From: Amycolatopsis solani
GTDB lineage: Bacteria > Actinomycetota > Actinomycetes > Mycobacteriales > Pseudonocardiaceae
DNA length: 64,000 nt
Direction of reading: 5' to 3'
Assembly: GCF_033441515.1 (NCBI RefSeq)
Contig: NZ_JAWQJT010000002.1
Span: forward strand, 806,001 to 870,000
The notes beneath the pieces are model-generated. The model did not search any database and was not told where the DNA came from. It saw nothing but the letters and a program-made list of their open reading frames with translations. The translations under genes were made by a program, and so were the position numbers. Positions 30,864-39,933 of the stretch are shown here, piece after piece. Within the stretch, counting starts at the first letter, position 1, and each line of letters starts with the position of its first letter.

Positions 30864-31660
30864 CCCACGAGGGCAACGGCCCGATCCTCGACTCCGTCGT
30901 CCCCGAGACGGCGGACGACTGGCTGCTCGTCGCGGGTGACGTCGCCGAGCGCGCGGAAGCCACCATCGGGACGCTGAAGACGCTGCGCGAGCGGTTCGCG
31001 AAGGTCGTCTGGGTGCCGGGCAACCACGAGCTGTGGACGACGAACAACGACCCGTGCCAGCTGCGCGGCCAGGCCCGCTACGAGTACCTCGTCGAGCAGT
31101 GCCGCGAGATCGGCGTCCTGACGCCCGAGGACGAGTACCCCGTCTGGGAGCACGGGGCGAAACCGCTGACCATCGCGCCGCTGTTCCTGCTCTACGACTA
31201 CAGCTGGCGGACCCCCGAAGCGGAGGGCAAGTCCCTGGAGGAGGCCCTGCGCCAGGCGCGGGAGGCCGGCGTCGTCTGCACCGATGAGTACTTCCTGCAC
31301 CCGGACCCGTACCCGAGCCGGCAGGCGTGGTGCGCGGACCGGCTGAAGATCAGCACCGAACGCCTCGACGCGATCCCCGAGGACCACGGCACGATCCTGA
31401 TGTCGCACTGGCCGCTGCACCGCCACCCGACGGCGCCGCTGTACTGGCCGGAGTTCGCGCTGTGGTGCGGGTCCACGAAGACCGAGGACTGGCACGTCCG
31501 GTACCGCGCGGAGATCGCGGTGTACGGCCACCTGCACATCCCGCGCACGACGGAGGCCGACGGCGTCCGCTTCGAAGAGGTGTCGCTGGGTTATCCGCGG
31601 GAGTGGCGCAAGCGCACGCGGGGCGCGGTGCCGATGCGCCGCATCCTCTGGCCCTCCTGA
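30827..31660 (+). CDS. Metallophosphoesterase, PptH-like
   Basis: A 277-residue calcineurin-type phosphoesterase. Metal-binding motifs are SDLHVTH, LLVAGDVAE, WVPGNHELW, MSHWPLH and VYGHLHIPRTT, in the expected order. The tail GYPREWRKR and the overall layout match the actinobacterial group that includes PptH (Rv2795c), which removes phosphopantetheine from carrier proteins. PptH is normally next to pptT; no pptT is seen here. GTG 30827 is preceded by TACGGT-N6 and no in-frame start lies upstream, so a leaderless start is likely. Confidence 0.78.
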   Translation: MPHLFATSDLHVTHEGNGPILDSVVPETADDWLLVAGDVAERAEATIGTLKTLRERFAKVVWVPGNHELWTTNNDPCQLRGQARYEYLVEQCREIGVLTPEDEYPVWEHGAKPLTIAPLFLLYDYSWRTPEAEGKSLEEALRQAREAGVVCTDEYFLHPDPYPSRQAWCADRLKISTERLDAIPEDHGTILMSHWPLHRHPTAPLYWPEFALWCGSTKTEDWHVRYRAEIAVYGHLHIPRTTEADGVRFEEVSLGYPREWRKRTRGAVPMRRILWPS

Positions 31661-31667
31661 CCCCCGG

Positions 31668-31703
31668 CCCCGGCGGAGCTTTCACGTGAAAGCTCCGCCG
31701 GGG
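31668..31703. terminator. Perfect 36-bp palindrome between convergent genes
   Basis: An uninterrupted palindrome with 18-base arms meeting at CACGTG. Its inner part GGCGGAGCTTTCAC is close to the hairpin core at 26549-26589. It lies between the stops of the phosphoesterase (31660) and the CGNR gene (31706), consistent with a bidirectional terminator. Confidence 0.75.
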
Positions 31704-31705
31704 CT

Positions 31706-32251
31706 TCAGGGTTCGGTACGACGCCGTTCTCGGAGCGCGCGGACCCGGCCCCGGCTCGCGCACGCCGGGGACGGGCACCAGCGCCGCCGGCCGCCCGGAT
31801 CGGCGAAGACTCCCCGGCAGTCCTGCTCCGGGCAGGCGCGCAGGTCGTGGCGCAGGGGACCGGTGAGCCAGTCCGCCGCCTGGTGGGCCAGCCGGGCGAA
31901 GGCGGCGGCCGCGGTCGGCGAGGCACTGCGGTGCAGCCGGTCGAGCGCGGCCAGGTGCACCGGCTCCGCCTTCAAGAACCGCGTCAGCGCCCGTACCTGG
32001 TCCGCGCTGGGTGGAACGCCGTCGACCGCGCCCAAGGCGAGTGGCCGCAGCACTTCACGCAACTCGTGGGCGGTGGTCAAGTCGAACTCGGTCACCGCCG
32101 CCAGTGGCGTCAGCTCCGACGCGGCCAGCCAGTCGCGCAGCCGCTCCGCGGTCGGGAGGCGCTCGACCGGCTGCGGCCCGAAGTGGCGGCCGCGGGTGGC
32201 GAGCAGGTTCAGCCACGGTGCGCCCATGTCGAGGCGGAAGTCTTCCGGCAC
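31706..32251 (-). CDS. CGNR zinc-finger (ABATE-domain) regulator
   Basis: A 181-residue protein. The N-terminal ABATE domain (DUF1470, about 10-125) is followed by a C-terminal zinc finger with RACPEQDCRGVFADP and a second pair of cysteines in RWCPSPACASRGRVR. In this family the last motif is CGNR; here it reads CASR. These are predicted transcription regulators. GTG 32251 has TACGAT six bases upstream, so it is probably leaderless. An inverted repeat in the divergent promoter suggests it controls itself and the phosphotriesterase gene. Confidence 0.83.
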   Translation of the reverse strand: MPEDFRLDMGAPWLNLLATRGRHFGPQPVERLPTAERLRDWLAASELTPLAAVTEFDLTTAHELREVLRPLALGAVDGVPPSADQVRALTRFLKAEPVHLAALDRLHRSASPTAAAAFARLAHQAADWLTGPLRHDLRACPEQDCRGVFADPGGRRRWCPSPACASRGRVRALRERRRTEP

Positions 32252-32257
32252 CTCGCC

Positions 32258-32282
32258 ATCGTAACGGGTGAACCGTTACACT
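32258..32282. promoter_or_regulatory. Divergent promoters with shared operator-like dyad (CGNR / PTE)
   Basis: GTAACGG (32261-32267) and CCGTTAC (32273-32279) form a perfect 7-5-7 inverted repeat. The left arm overlaps the minus-strand -10 TACGAT (32263-32258) of the CGNR gene. The right arm overlaps the plus-strand -10 TACACT (32277-32282), seven bases from GTG 32290. One bound dimer could silence both genes. Confidence 0.65.
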
Positions 32283-32289
32283 CGGGCAG

Positions 32290-33231
32290 GTGACTGGGGA
32301 ACCCAAGGTGCGCACGCTGCTCGGCGACATCGATCCGGCTCAGCTCGGCGTGACCGACTCGCACGACCACGTTTTCTTCGCCTCGAAACTGCTCCCGGGC
32401 GAGGAACTCGACAGCACGGAAGCGGCCATGGAGCAGCTGATCGGGTTCCGGGCCGCCGGCGGGGCGAGCGTGGTGCAGTGGACGCCGTTCGGCCTCGGCC
32501 GCCGGACCCGGGAGCTCGCGCAGTTCTCGCGGGAGACCGGGGTGCACGTGGTCGCGGCGACCGGCCTGCACCGGGCGGCGCACTACTCGCCGGCGTTCGT
32601 CCACCGCGTGCTCGACGACCTGGTCCGGCTCTTCGTCGCCGACCTCGTCGAGGGCACCGGGGCCGCCGACCTGCCGGAAGACCTGCGGATGCGGCAGCAC
32701 CGCGCGGGGCTGATCAAGGTCGCGGGCGCGTTCCACACGATCGACGAGCACGCCCGGACGACGCTGACCGCGGCCGCGGTGGCGCACGAAGAAACCGGGG
32801 CGCCGATCGCCGTCCACCTCGAACACGGCACCGCCGGGCTCGAGATCGCCGAGCTGCTCTGCGGCACCCACGGCGTGCCCGCCGACCGGGTGATCCTCGG
32901 GCACCTGAACCGCCACCCGGACCCGCGGATCCAGCGCGAAATCGCCGAAACCGGCGTCTTCCTGGCGTTCGACGGGCCGTCACTGGCGAACCGCGCGACC
33001 GACTGGCGGCTCGCGGACGGCCTCGAGGCCCTGGTGGACGCCGGCCACGGCGGTCAGCTGCTGCTGGGCGGCGACACGACGACCGCCACCGCCCGGCGCG
33101 AACCGGGCGGCCTCCCGTACCTGCTCACGACGCTGGCCCCGCGCCTGGCGAAGGCTCTCGGCGGCGACGTCGTCACGGCCATGCTGGTGGCGAACCCGGC
33201 CCGGGCGTTCGCCACCAGCTGGCGGAAGTAG
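32290..33231 (+). CDS. Phosphotriesterase-family metal hydrolase
   Basis: A 313-residue amidohydrolase-fold enzyme with a full binuclear metal site: H25-x-H27 (DSHDH), the candidate carbamylated lysine K143 (GLIKVAGAF), H176 (AVHLEHG), H205 (LGHLNRH) and D262 (LGGDTTT). Family members are lactonases, phosphotriesterases or sugar-lactone hydrolases; natural substrate here is unknown. It is divergent from the CGNR regulator, which is likely to sense its substrate or product. The 3' end faces the PAC2 gene with three bases between. Confidence 0.87.
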   Translation: MTGEPKVRTLLGDIDPAQLGVTDSHDHVFFASKLLPGEELDSTEAAMEQLIGFRAAGGASVVQWTPFGLGRRTRELAQFSRETGVHVVAATGLHRAAHYSPAFVHRVLDDLVRLFVADLVEGTGAADLPEDLRMRQHRAGLIKVAGAFHTIDEHARTTLTAAAVAHEETGAPIAVHLEHGTAGLEIAELLCGTHGVPADRVILGHLNRHPDPRIQREIAETGVFLAFDGPSLANRATDWRLADGLEALVDAGHGGQLLLGGDTTTATARREPGGLPYLLTTLAPRLAKALGGDVVTAMLVANPARAFATSWRK

Positions 33232-33234
33232 CCC

Positions 33235-34140
33235 TCAGCGGAGGCCGAAGCCTTCCTGTCCGCCGCCTCGGCCGCGGCGGCGCAGGTAGCGCTCGAACTC
33301 CGCGGCGATCTTGTCGCCGCTGACGTCCTCGACCGCGACCTCGCTCTGCGCGTCCCCGCGCTCCTCGAGGCCCCGGACGTACTCGCTGATCTCTTCGTCC
33401 TCGTCGGCCATCTCGCTGACCGTGCGCTGCCACTCCTCGGCCTGCTCCGGCAGCGCGCCGAGCGGGATCTCGACGTCGAGGATGTCCTCCAGCTTGTGCA
33501 GCAGCGCCAGCGTGGCCTTCGGGGACGGCGGGTGCGAAACGTAGTGCGGCACCGCGGCCCAGATCGACACGGCCGGGATGCCCGCCTGCACGCAGTAGTC
33601 CTGCAGGATCCCGACGATGCCGGTCGGGCCCTGGTAGTTGTTCAGGTCGAGCCCGTACAGCGACGCGGTGTCCTTGTCGTACGCCGTCCCGGTGACCGGG
33701 ACCGGCCGCGTGTGCGCGGTGTCGGCGAGCAGCGCGCCGAGCGTCACGACGGTCGCGACGTCGAGCTGCTTGATGTGCTCCAGCAGCTCCGCGCAGAACG
33801 CGCGCCAGCGCATGTTCGGCTCGGGTCCCTGGACGAGCACCACGTCGCGGTCGAACCCGTCGGGGCGGCACACCGACAGCGTTGTCGTCGGCCAGTCCAC
33901 CCGTCGAGTGACGCCGTCCACCATCCGGACGGTCGGGCGGCTGACCTGGAAGTCGTAGTAGTCGTCGGGCTCCAGTTCGGCCAGGGGCGTGGCGTCCCAG
34001 TTCAGCTGCAGGTGCTCGACCGCCCGGCTGGCCGCGTCACCTGCGTCGTTCCAGCCTTCGAAGGCGACGACCATCACTGGCCGGGTGGGTTCGGGGCGGT
34101 CGCCGGGCGGCCGCGGGGTCTCGTCGACGGGCTCACTCAC
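33235..34140 (-). CDS. PAC2-family protein
   Basis: A 301-residue protein of the PAC2 (proteasome assembly chaperone 2) superfamily. VMVVAFEGWNDAGDAASRAV at the start, DYYDFQVSRP and VVTLGALLADTAHTRPV are typical; the C terminus is acidic then Arg/Gly-rich. GTG 34140 is preferred over an in-frame TTG three bases earlier because TAGGCT lies exactly six bases before it. A homologue (Rv2125) also sits divergent from metH near the proteasome locus in M. tuberculosis. A role in bacterial proteasome assembly has not been shown; the name reflects fold similarity. Confidence 0.87.
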   Translation of the reverse strand: MSEPVDETPRPPGDRPEPTRPVMVVAFEGWNDAGDAASRAVEHLQLNWDATPLAELEPDDYYDFQVSRPTVRMVDGVTRRVDWPTTTLSVCRPDGFDRDVVLVQGPEPNMRWRAFCAELLEHIKQLDVATVVTLGALLADTAHTRPVPVTGTAYDKDTASLYGLDLNNYQGPTGIVGILQDYCVQAGIPAVSIWAAVPHYVSHPPSPKATLALLHKLEDILDVEIPLGALPEQAEEWQRTVSEMADEDEEISEYVRGLEERGDAQSEVAVEDVSGDKIAAEFERYLRRRGRGGGQEGFGLR

Positions 34141-34146
34141 CAACCC

Positions 34147-34171
34147 AGCCTACGACCACCGGCCTTACCCT
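34147..34171. promoter_or_regulatory. Back-to-back leaderless promoters of PAC2 gene and metH
   Basis: Minus-strand TAGGCT (34152-34147) is six bases from the PAC2 GTG. Plus-strand TACCCT (34166-34171) is seven bases from the metH ATG. The whole divergent gap is 38 bases, too short for a B12 riboswitch. Confidence 0.5.
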
Positions 34172-34178
34172 GTTCAGC

Positions 34179-37100
34179 ATGTCCGACCGGGTGTCGTCGC
34201 CGTTCCTCGAAGCCCTCGGCTCACGCGTCCTCGTGGCCGACGGCGCGATGGGCACTGCGCTGCAGGCCCACGACCTGAGCCTGGACGACTTCGCCGGGCT
34301 GGAAGGCTGCAACGAGATCCTGAACGTCACCCGGCCGGACGTCGTCCGGTCCGTGCACCGCGGCTACCTCGAAGCGGGGGCGGACGCGGTCGAGACCAAC
34401 ACTTTCGGGGCCAATTTCGCCAACTTCGCCGAATACGACATCACCGGCCGGATCTTCGAGCTGGCCGAGGCCGGAGCCCGGCTGGCGCGGGAGACCGCGG
34501 ACGAGTACGCGACGCCGGACCGCCCGCGGTTCGTGCTCGGCTCGGTCGGCCCCGGCACGAAGCTCCCGACGCTGGGCCACGCGCCGTTCACCACGCTGCG
34601 TGACGCCTACCGGGAGGAGGTCCGCGGCCTGCTGGCCGGCGGGGCGGACGCGGTGATCGTCGAGACCACCCAGGACATCCTCCAGACGAAGGCGTCGATC
34701 ATCGGCGCCAAGCGGGCGATGGCCGCCGAGGGCAGGCACGTGCCGATCCTCGCGTCGATCACCGTCGAAACGACCGGCACCATGCTGCTCGGCACCGAGG
34801 TCGGCGCCGCGCTGGCCGCGCTGGAGCCGCTCGGGATCGACGTCATCGGGCTGAACTGCGCGACCGGCCCGGCCGAGATGAGCGAGCACCTGCGCCAGCT
34901 GGCCAAGCACGCCCGGGTGCCGCTGTCGGTGATGCCGAACGCCGGCCTGCCGGAGCTCGGCCCGGACGGCGCCGTCTACCCGCTCGGGCCGGAAGCCCTG
35001 GTCGAGGCCCTCACCGGCTTCGTCCGGGAATTCGGCGTCGGCCTGGTCGGCGGCTGCTGCGGGACGACCGACGAGCACATCCGGCAGCTCGCCGCCGCCG
35101 TCGCGGGCACCGCGCCGGTGGCCCGGCGGCCGCGGCCCGAGCCCGGCGTGTCCTCGCTCTACCAGGCGGTGCCGTTCAAGCAGGACGCCAGCGTGCTGAT
35201 GATCGGCGAGCGGACCAACGCCAACGGCTCGAAGGCGTTCCGGACCGCGATGCTCGAGGGCCGCTGGGACGACTGCGTGGAGATCGCCCGCGAACAGACC
35301 CGCGACGGCGCCCACCTGCTCGACCTCTGCGTCGACTACGTCGGGCGCGACGGCACCGCGGACATGGCCGAGCTGGCCGGCCGGCTCGCCACCGCGTCGA
35401 CGCTGCCGATCATGCTCGACTCCACCGAGGTCGCCGTCCTGGAAGCCGGGCTGCGGCGGCTCGGCGGCCGCTGCGCGGTCAACTCCGTCAACTACGAGGA
35501 CGGCGACGGCCCGCAATCGCGGTTCACGCAGGTCATGGAGCTGGTGAGCGAGTACGGCGCGGCGGTCGTCGCCCTCACCATCGACGAGGAGGGCCAGGCG
35601 CGCACCGCGGCCAAGAAGGCCGACATCGCGACCCGGCTGATCGAGGACATCACCGGGAACTGGGGGCTGCGGACGTCCGACATCATCGTCGACGCGCTCA
35701 CCTTCACCATCGCCACCGGCCAGGAGGAGTCGCGCCGCGACGGGGCCGAGACGATCGAGGCGATCCGCGAGATCAAGCGCCGTCACCCCGAGGTCCAGAC
35801 CACGCTCGGGCTGTCCAACATCTCCTTCGGGCTCAACCCGGCCGCGCGGCAGGTGCTGAACTCGGTGTTCCTGCACGAGTGCGTCCAAGCCGGCCTGGAC
35901 ACCGCGATCGTGCACGCGTCGAAGATCCTGCCGATGGCGCGGATCCCGGACGACCGGCGCGCGGTCGCCCTCGACCTGATCTACGACCGGCGCCGCGAAG
36001 GCTACGACCCGCTCCAGGAGCTGATGGCCCTGTTCGAGGGGGTCAGCGCGGCGTCGTCGAAGGCGTCGCGGGCCGAAGAGCTGGCGGCGCTGCCGTTGTT
36101 CGAACGCCTGGAACGCCGGATCGTCGACGGCGAACGCAATGGCCTCACCGACGACCTCGACGCGGCGCTGGAGCAGCGGCCCGCACTGGAGATCATCAAC
36201 GACACGCTGCTGTCCGGCATGAAGACCGTCGGCGAGCTGTTCGGGTCCGGGCAGATGCAGCTGCCGTTCGTGCTGCAGTCCGCCGAGGTGATGAAGGCCG
36301 CGGTGGCGCACCTCGAGCCGCACATGGAGACCGGCGACGACACCGGCAAGGGCCGGATCGTGCTGGCCACCGTCCGCGGCGACGTGCACGACATCGGCAA
36401 GAACCTCGTCGACATCATCCTGTCCAACAACGGCTACGAGGTCGTCAACCTCGGCATCAAGCAGCCGATCACCACCATCCTGGACGCCGCCGAGGAGCAG
36501 GGCGCCGACGCGATCGGGATGTCCGGGCTGCTGGTGAAGTCCACCGTGATCATGAAGGAGAACCTCCAGGAGATGAACTCCCGGGGCGTCTCCGCGCGCT
36601 GGCCGGTGCTGCTCGGCGGCGCCGCGCTCACCCGGTCCTACGTGGAAAACGACCTCACGGAGCTCTACCTCGGCGACGTCCGCTACGCGCGGGACGCGTT
36701 CGAGGGCCTGCGGCTGATGGACGCGATCATGGCCGCCAAGCGCGGGGAATCGCCCCTGGTGGACGCCGACGCCGAGCGGAAGCGCCTGGAGCGCCGGGAA
36801 CGCCGGGAACGGTCGCTGCGGATCGCCGAGGCGCGCAAGGCCCGCAAGGCCGGGGAGGAAGCTCTCGAAGGTCCGCCGCCGTCCCGCTCCGACGTCGCCA
36901 CCGACGTGCCGCTGCCGACCCCGCCGTTCTGGGGTTCGCGCGTGGTCAAGGGCGTCGCGCTCGCCGACTACGCGGCCATGCTCGACGAGCGCGCGACCTT
37001 CATGGGGCAGTGGGGCCTCAAGGGGGCCCGCGGCGGGGCCGGGCCGACGTACGACGAGCTGGTCGAGTCCGCAGGCCGGCCGCGGCTGCGGTACTGGCTC

Positions 37101-37733
37101 GACCGGCTGACCGCCGACGGGATCCTGGCCCACGCGGCCGTCGTCTACGGCTACTTCCCCTGCGTCGCCGAGGGCGACGACCTGGTCGTGCTCACCGAGC
37201 CGGAGCCCGGCGCGCCGGAGCGGGTGCGCTTCACCTTCCCGCGCCAGCGCCGCGACCGGCGGCTCTGCCTGGCCGACTTCTACCGGCCGCGGGAGTCGGG
37301 CGAGGTCGACGTCGTGCCGTTCACGATCGTGACGATGGGCCAGCCGATCGCGGACTACGCGAACGAGCTGTTCGCCGCCGACGCCTACCGCGACTACCTC
37401 GAGGTGCACGGCCTCGGCGTCCAGCTCACCGAGGCGCTCGCCGAGTACTGGCACTGCCGGATCCGGGGCGAGCTGGTGCTGCCCGGCGGTGTGGCGGTCG
37501 CCTCACAGGACCCGGACGACGTCGAGGACTTCTTCAAGCTCGGCTACCGTGGAGCGAGGTTCTCCCTGGGCTATGGCGCCTGTCCCGATCTCGAGGACCG
37601 GGCGAAGATCGTCGCGCTCCTCGAGCCGGGCCGCATCGGCGTCAAGCTGTCCGAGGAGTACCAGCTGCACCCCGAGCAGTCGACCGACGCGATCGTCTGC
37701 CACCACCCGGAAGCGAAGTACTTCAACACCTGA
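34179..37733 (+). CDS. metH: Cobalamin-dependent methionine synthase
   Basis: A 1184-residue multidomain enzyme that transfers methyl from methyltetrahydrofolate to homocysteine through B12. Order: homocysteine domain with zinc cysteines (LNCATGP and GGCCGTT, about 225-290), pterin-binding domain (about 325-600), cap and cobalamin domain with DVHDIGKN (H737 as the B12 ligand), and C-terminal reactivation domain (about 900-1184) with RFSLGYGACPDLEDR. Length is normal. A charged linker (about 865-895) is longer than usual. No B12 riboswitch precedes it. The HAD gene follows 12 bases later. Confidence 0.96.
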   Translation: MSDRVSSPFLEALGSRVLVADGAMGTALQAHDLSLDDFAGLEGCNEILNVTRPDVVRSVHRGYLEAGADAVETNTFGANFANFAEYDITGRIFELAEAGARLARETADEYATPDRPRFVLGSVGPGTKLPTLGHAPFTTLRDAYREEVRGLLAGGADAVIVETTQDILQTKASIIGAKRAMAAEGRHVPILASITVETTGTMLLGTEVGAALAALEPLGIDVIGLNCATGPAEMSEHLRQLAKHARVPLSVMPNAGLPELGPDGAVYPLGPEALVEALTGFVREFGVGLVGGCCGTTDEHIRQLAAAVAGTAPVARRPRPEPGVSSLYQAVPFKQDASVLMIGERTNANGSKAFRTAMLEGRWDDCVEIAREQTRDGAHLLDLCVDYVGRDGTADMAELAGRLATASTLPIMLDSTEVAVLEAGLRRLGGRCAVNSVNYEDGDGPQSRFTQVMELVSEYGAAVVALTIDEEGQARTAAKKADIATRLIEDITGNWGLRTSDIIVDALTFTIATGQEESRRDGAETIEAIREIKRRHPEVQTTLGLSNISFGLNPAARQVLNSVFLHECVQAGLDTAIVHASKILPMARIPDDRRAVALDLIYDRRREGYDPLQELMALFEGVSAASSKASRAEELAALPLFERLERRIVDGERNGLTDDLDAALEQRPALEIINDTLLSGMKTVGELFGSGQMQLPFVLQSAEVMKAAVAHLEPHMETGDDTGKGRIVLATVRGDVHDIGKNLVDIILSNNGYEVVNLGIKQPITTILDAAEEQGADAIGMSGLLVKSTVIMKENLQEMNSRGVSARWPVLLGGAALTRSYVENDLTELYLGDVRYARDAFEGLRLMDAIMAAKRGESPLVDADAERKRLERRERRERSLRIAEARKARKAGEEALEGPPPSRSDVATDVPLPTPPFWGSRVVKGVALADYAAMLDERATFMGQWGLKGARGGAGPTYDELVESAGRPRLRYWLDRLTADGILAHAAVVYGYFPCVAEGDDLVVLTEPEPGAPERVRFTFPRQRRDRRLCLADFYRPRESGEVDVVPFTIVTMGQPIADYANELFAADAYRDYLEVHGLGVQLTEALAEYWHCRIRGELVLPGGVAVASQDPDDVEDFFKLGYRGARFSLGYGACPDLEDRAKIVALLEPGRIGVKLSEEYQLHPEQSTDAIVCHHPEAKYFNT

Positions 37734-37745
37734 GGAGAATCCACT

Positions 37746-38408
37746 GTGGACGGAATCGCGGCCGTGCTGTGGGACATGGACGGCACTCTGGTCGATTCCG
37801 AGAAGCTGTGGGACGTCGCACTCTACGAGACGGCGGAAGCCTTGGGCGGCAAGCTCTCCGAGGAACAGCGGATGACGCTCGTCGGGTCCAACATGGACGA
37901 CACCGCCCGGTACCTGCTCGAGGTCGTCGGCCGTGCCGTGACCCCGGAGGCGGTCGCGGCCACCGGCGACCAGATCCGCCGCCGCACGGCCGGGCTGTTC
38001 GACGACGCGCTGCCGTGGCGCCCGGGTGCCCGCGAAGCACTGGCCGCGGTGCGCGCGGCCGGGTTGCGGTCGGCGCTGGTCACCTCGACCGAGCGCGACT
38101 TGACCGAGCTGGCGCTCAACACGATCGGCCGCGACTTCTTCGACGTCACGGTGTGCGGCGACGAGGTCGACGGCTGCAACAAGCCGCACCCGCGCCCGTA
38201 CCTGAAGGCCGTGGAGCTGCTCGGCGTCGACCCGGCGGCGTGCGTCGCCGTCGAGGACTCCCCGCCGGGCACGGCGTCCGCGGTCGCGGCGGGCTGCACG
38301 GTCCTGGTCATCCCGAACGACGTTCCGGTCGAGGCGGGGGAGCGGCGCGTCTTCCGCGACACGCTCGTGGGCGTCGACGTGGCGGCGCTGGCGGCTCTGC
38401 TGGGCTGA
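37746..38408 (+). CDS. HAD-superfamily hydrolase (beta-phosphoglucomutase/phosphatase-like)
   Basis: A 220-residue HAD hydrolase. Motif I is DMDGTLVDS, motif II LVTSTE, motif III K in NKPHPRPY, motif IV VEDSPPG. The cap domain is the small C1 helical type, as in phosphoglycolate phosphatase or beta-phosphoglucomutase. GTG 37746 with GAGGAG. It lies 12 bases after metH and is likely co-transcribed. A HAD gene next to metH is common in actinobacteria; its substrate is unknown. Confidence 0.88.
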   Translation: MDGIAAVLWDMDGTLVDSEKLWDVALYETAEALGGKLSEEQRMTLVGSNMDDTARYLLEVVGRAVTPEAVAATGDQIRRRTAGLFDDALPWRPGAREALAAVRAAGLRSALVTSTERDLTELALNTIGRDFFDVTVCGDEVDGCNKPHPRPYLKAVELLGVDPAACVAVEDSPPGTASAVAAGCTVLVIPNDVPVEAGERRVFRDTLVGVDVAALAALLG

Positions 38409-38464
38409 ACGCCCATGTCGCTTTTCCGCTAGCCCGGGTGCTCCCGGTCCGCGATGCTGAAGCG

Positions 38465-39925
38465 GTGCATGAGGATTTCGAACGGTGCGTACGCATCGTG
38501 CAGGCGAAGGACGCCCGGTTCGACGGGTGGTTCTACTGCGCGGTGCTGACGACCCGGATCTACTGCCGGCCCAGCTGCCCGGTCGTGCCGCCGAAGCGGC
38601 CGAACATGAGCTTCTACCCGAGCGCGGCGGCCGCGCAGCAGGCCGGCTTTCGCGCCTGCAAGCGCTGCCGCCCCGACGCCAGCCCGGGCTCGCCGCTGTG
38701 GAACGAGCGCGCCGACCTGGTCGCGCGGGCGATGCGGCTGATCGCCGACGGCGTCGTGGACACCGAAGGCGTCCGCGGGCTTGCCGCGCGGCTCGGCTAC
38801 AGCGTCCGGCAGGTCGAGCGCCAGGTGTTCGCCGAGCTCGGCGCCGGCCCGCTGGCGCTGGCGCGGGCCCAGCGCGCGCAGACCGCGCGGATCCTCATCG
38901 AGACGACCGCGCTGCCGATGACCGAGCTGGCGCAGGCCGCCGGGTTCGGCAGCATCCGGACGTTCAACGACACCGTGCGCGAGGTGTTCGCCCTCTCGCC
39001 GACCGAACTGCGGCAGCGCGCGAAGGTCAAGCCGGCCGCCGCCGGGGCGCTCGTGCTGCGGCTGCCGTACCGGAAGCCGCTGTGCCCCGACAACCTGTTC
39101 GGGCACCTCGTGGCGACCGGCGTCCCGGGCGTGGAGGAGTGGCGGGACGGCGCCTACCGCCGGACGCTGCGGCTGCCGCACGGCCCCGGCGTCGTGGCGC
39201 TGCGGCCGGAGGACGGCCACATCGCCTGCCGCCTCAGCCTGGCCGACCTGCGGGACCTGCCCGCGGCGACCAGCCGGTGCCGCCGCCTCCTGGACCTCGA
39301 CGCCGACCCGGTCGCCGTCGACGACCAGCTCGCCACCGACCCGCTGCTCGCGCCCCTGGTCGCGGCCGCGCCGGGGCGCCGGGTCCCGCGCACGGTCGAC
39401 GGCGCCGAGTTCGCCGTCCGGGCCGTGCTGGGCCAGCAGGTCTCGACGGCGGCGGCCCGCACCCACGCGGCCCGGCTGGTCGTCGCGCACGGCGAGCCGG
39501 TCGAGGACCCCGAAGGCGGCCTGACCCACCTGTTCCCTTCGCCGGAAGCACTGTCCTCGCTGGATCCGGAGACGCTGGCCATGCCGCGCAGCCGCCGCCG
39601 CACGCTGCTCGCACTGGTCGCGGCGCTGACCGACGGCCTCGACCTCGGCGCGGGCAGCGACTGGGACGCGACCCGGGCGGCGCTGACCGCGTTGCCGGGC
39701 TTCGGGCCGTGGACGGTCGAGAGCATCGCGATGCGGGCGCTGGGCGACCCGGACGCCTTCCTGCCCACCGATCTCGGGATCAAGTACGCGGCGGAGACCC
39801 TGGGCCTCGGTGGCCAGGCCGCCGTCGTCGCCCGGTCCGCGGCGTGGCGCCCCTGGCGCGCCTACGCCACCCAGCACCTGTGGGCCACCGGTGACCACGC
39901 GATCAACCGGATGCCCGCCGCCTAG
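38465..39925 (+). CDS. Ada-AlkA fusion: methyl-phosphotriester sensor and 3-methyladenine DNA glycosylase
   Basis: A 486-residue fused repair protein. The N-terminal Ada zinc domain has C34, C38, C65 and C68 with spacings 4, 27 and 3, identical to C38/C42/C69/C72 of E. coli Ada, so C34 is the expected methyl acceptor. An AraC-type helix-turn-helix follows (about 80-175). The rest is AlkA: a helix-hairpin-helix LPGFGPWTVESI and catalytic D436 in LPTDLGIK. It probably both regulates and repairs alkylation damage. GTG 38465 is the start. The ogt gene follows eight bases later. Confidence 0.92.
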   Translation: MHEDFERCVRIVQAKDARFDGWFYCAVLTTRIYCRPSCPVVPPKRPNMSFYPSAAAAQQAGFRACKRCRPDASPGSPLWNERADLVARAMRLIADGVVDTEGVRGLAARLGYSVRQVERQVFAELGAGPLALARAQRAQTARILIETTALPMTELAQAAGFGSIRTFNDTVREVFALSPTELRQRAKVKPAAAGALVLRLPYRKPLCPDNLFGHLVATGVPGVEEWRDGAYRRTLRLPHGPGVVALRPEDGHIACRLSLADLRDLPAATSRCRRLLDLDADPVAVDDQLATDPLLAPLVAAAPGRRVPRTVDGAEFAVRAVLGQQVSTAAARTHAARLVVAHGEPVEDPEGGLTHLFPSPEALSSLDPETLAMPRSRRRTLLALVAALTDGLDLGAGSDWDATRAALTALPGFGPWTVESIAMRALGDPDAFLPTDLGIKYAAETLGLGGQAAVVARSAAWRPWRAYATQHLWATGDHAINRMPAA

Positions 39926-39933
39926 GAGGTCCC

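Noticed and set aside
34141..34178. Cobalamin riboswitch upstream of metH
   Set aside because: The divergent gap is only 38 bases and is fully used by two leaderless -10 boxes.
34221..37454. 1077-codon minus-strand frame opposite metH
   Set aside because: Antisense artefact; the composition (Val/Gly/Arg/His/Asp) follows from reading metH codons backwards.
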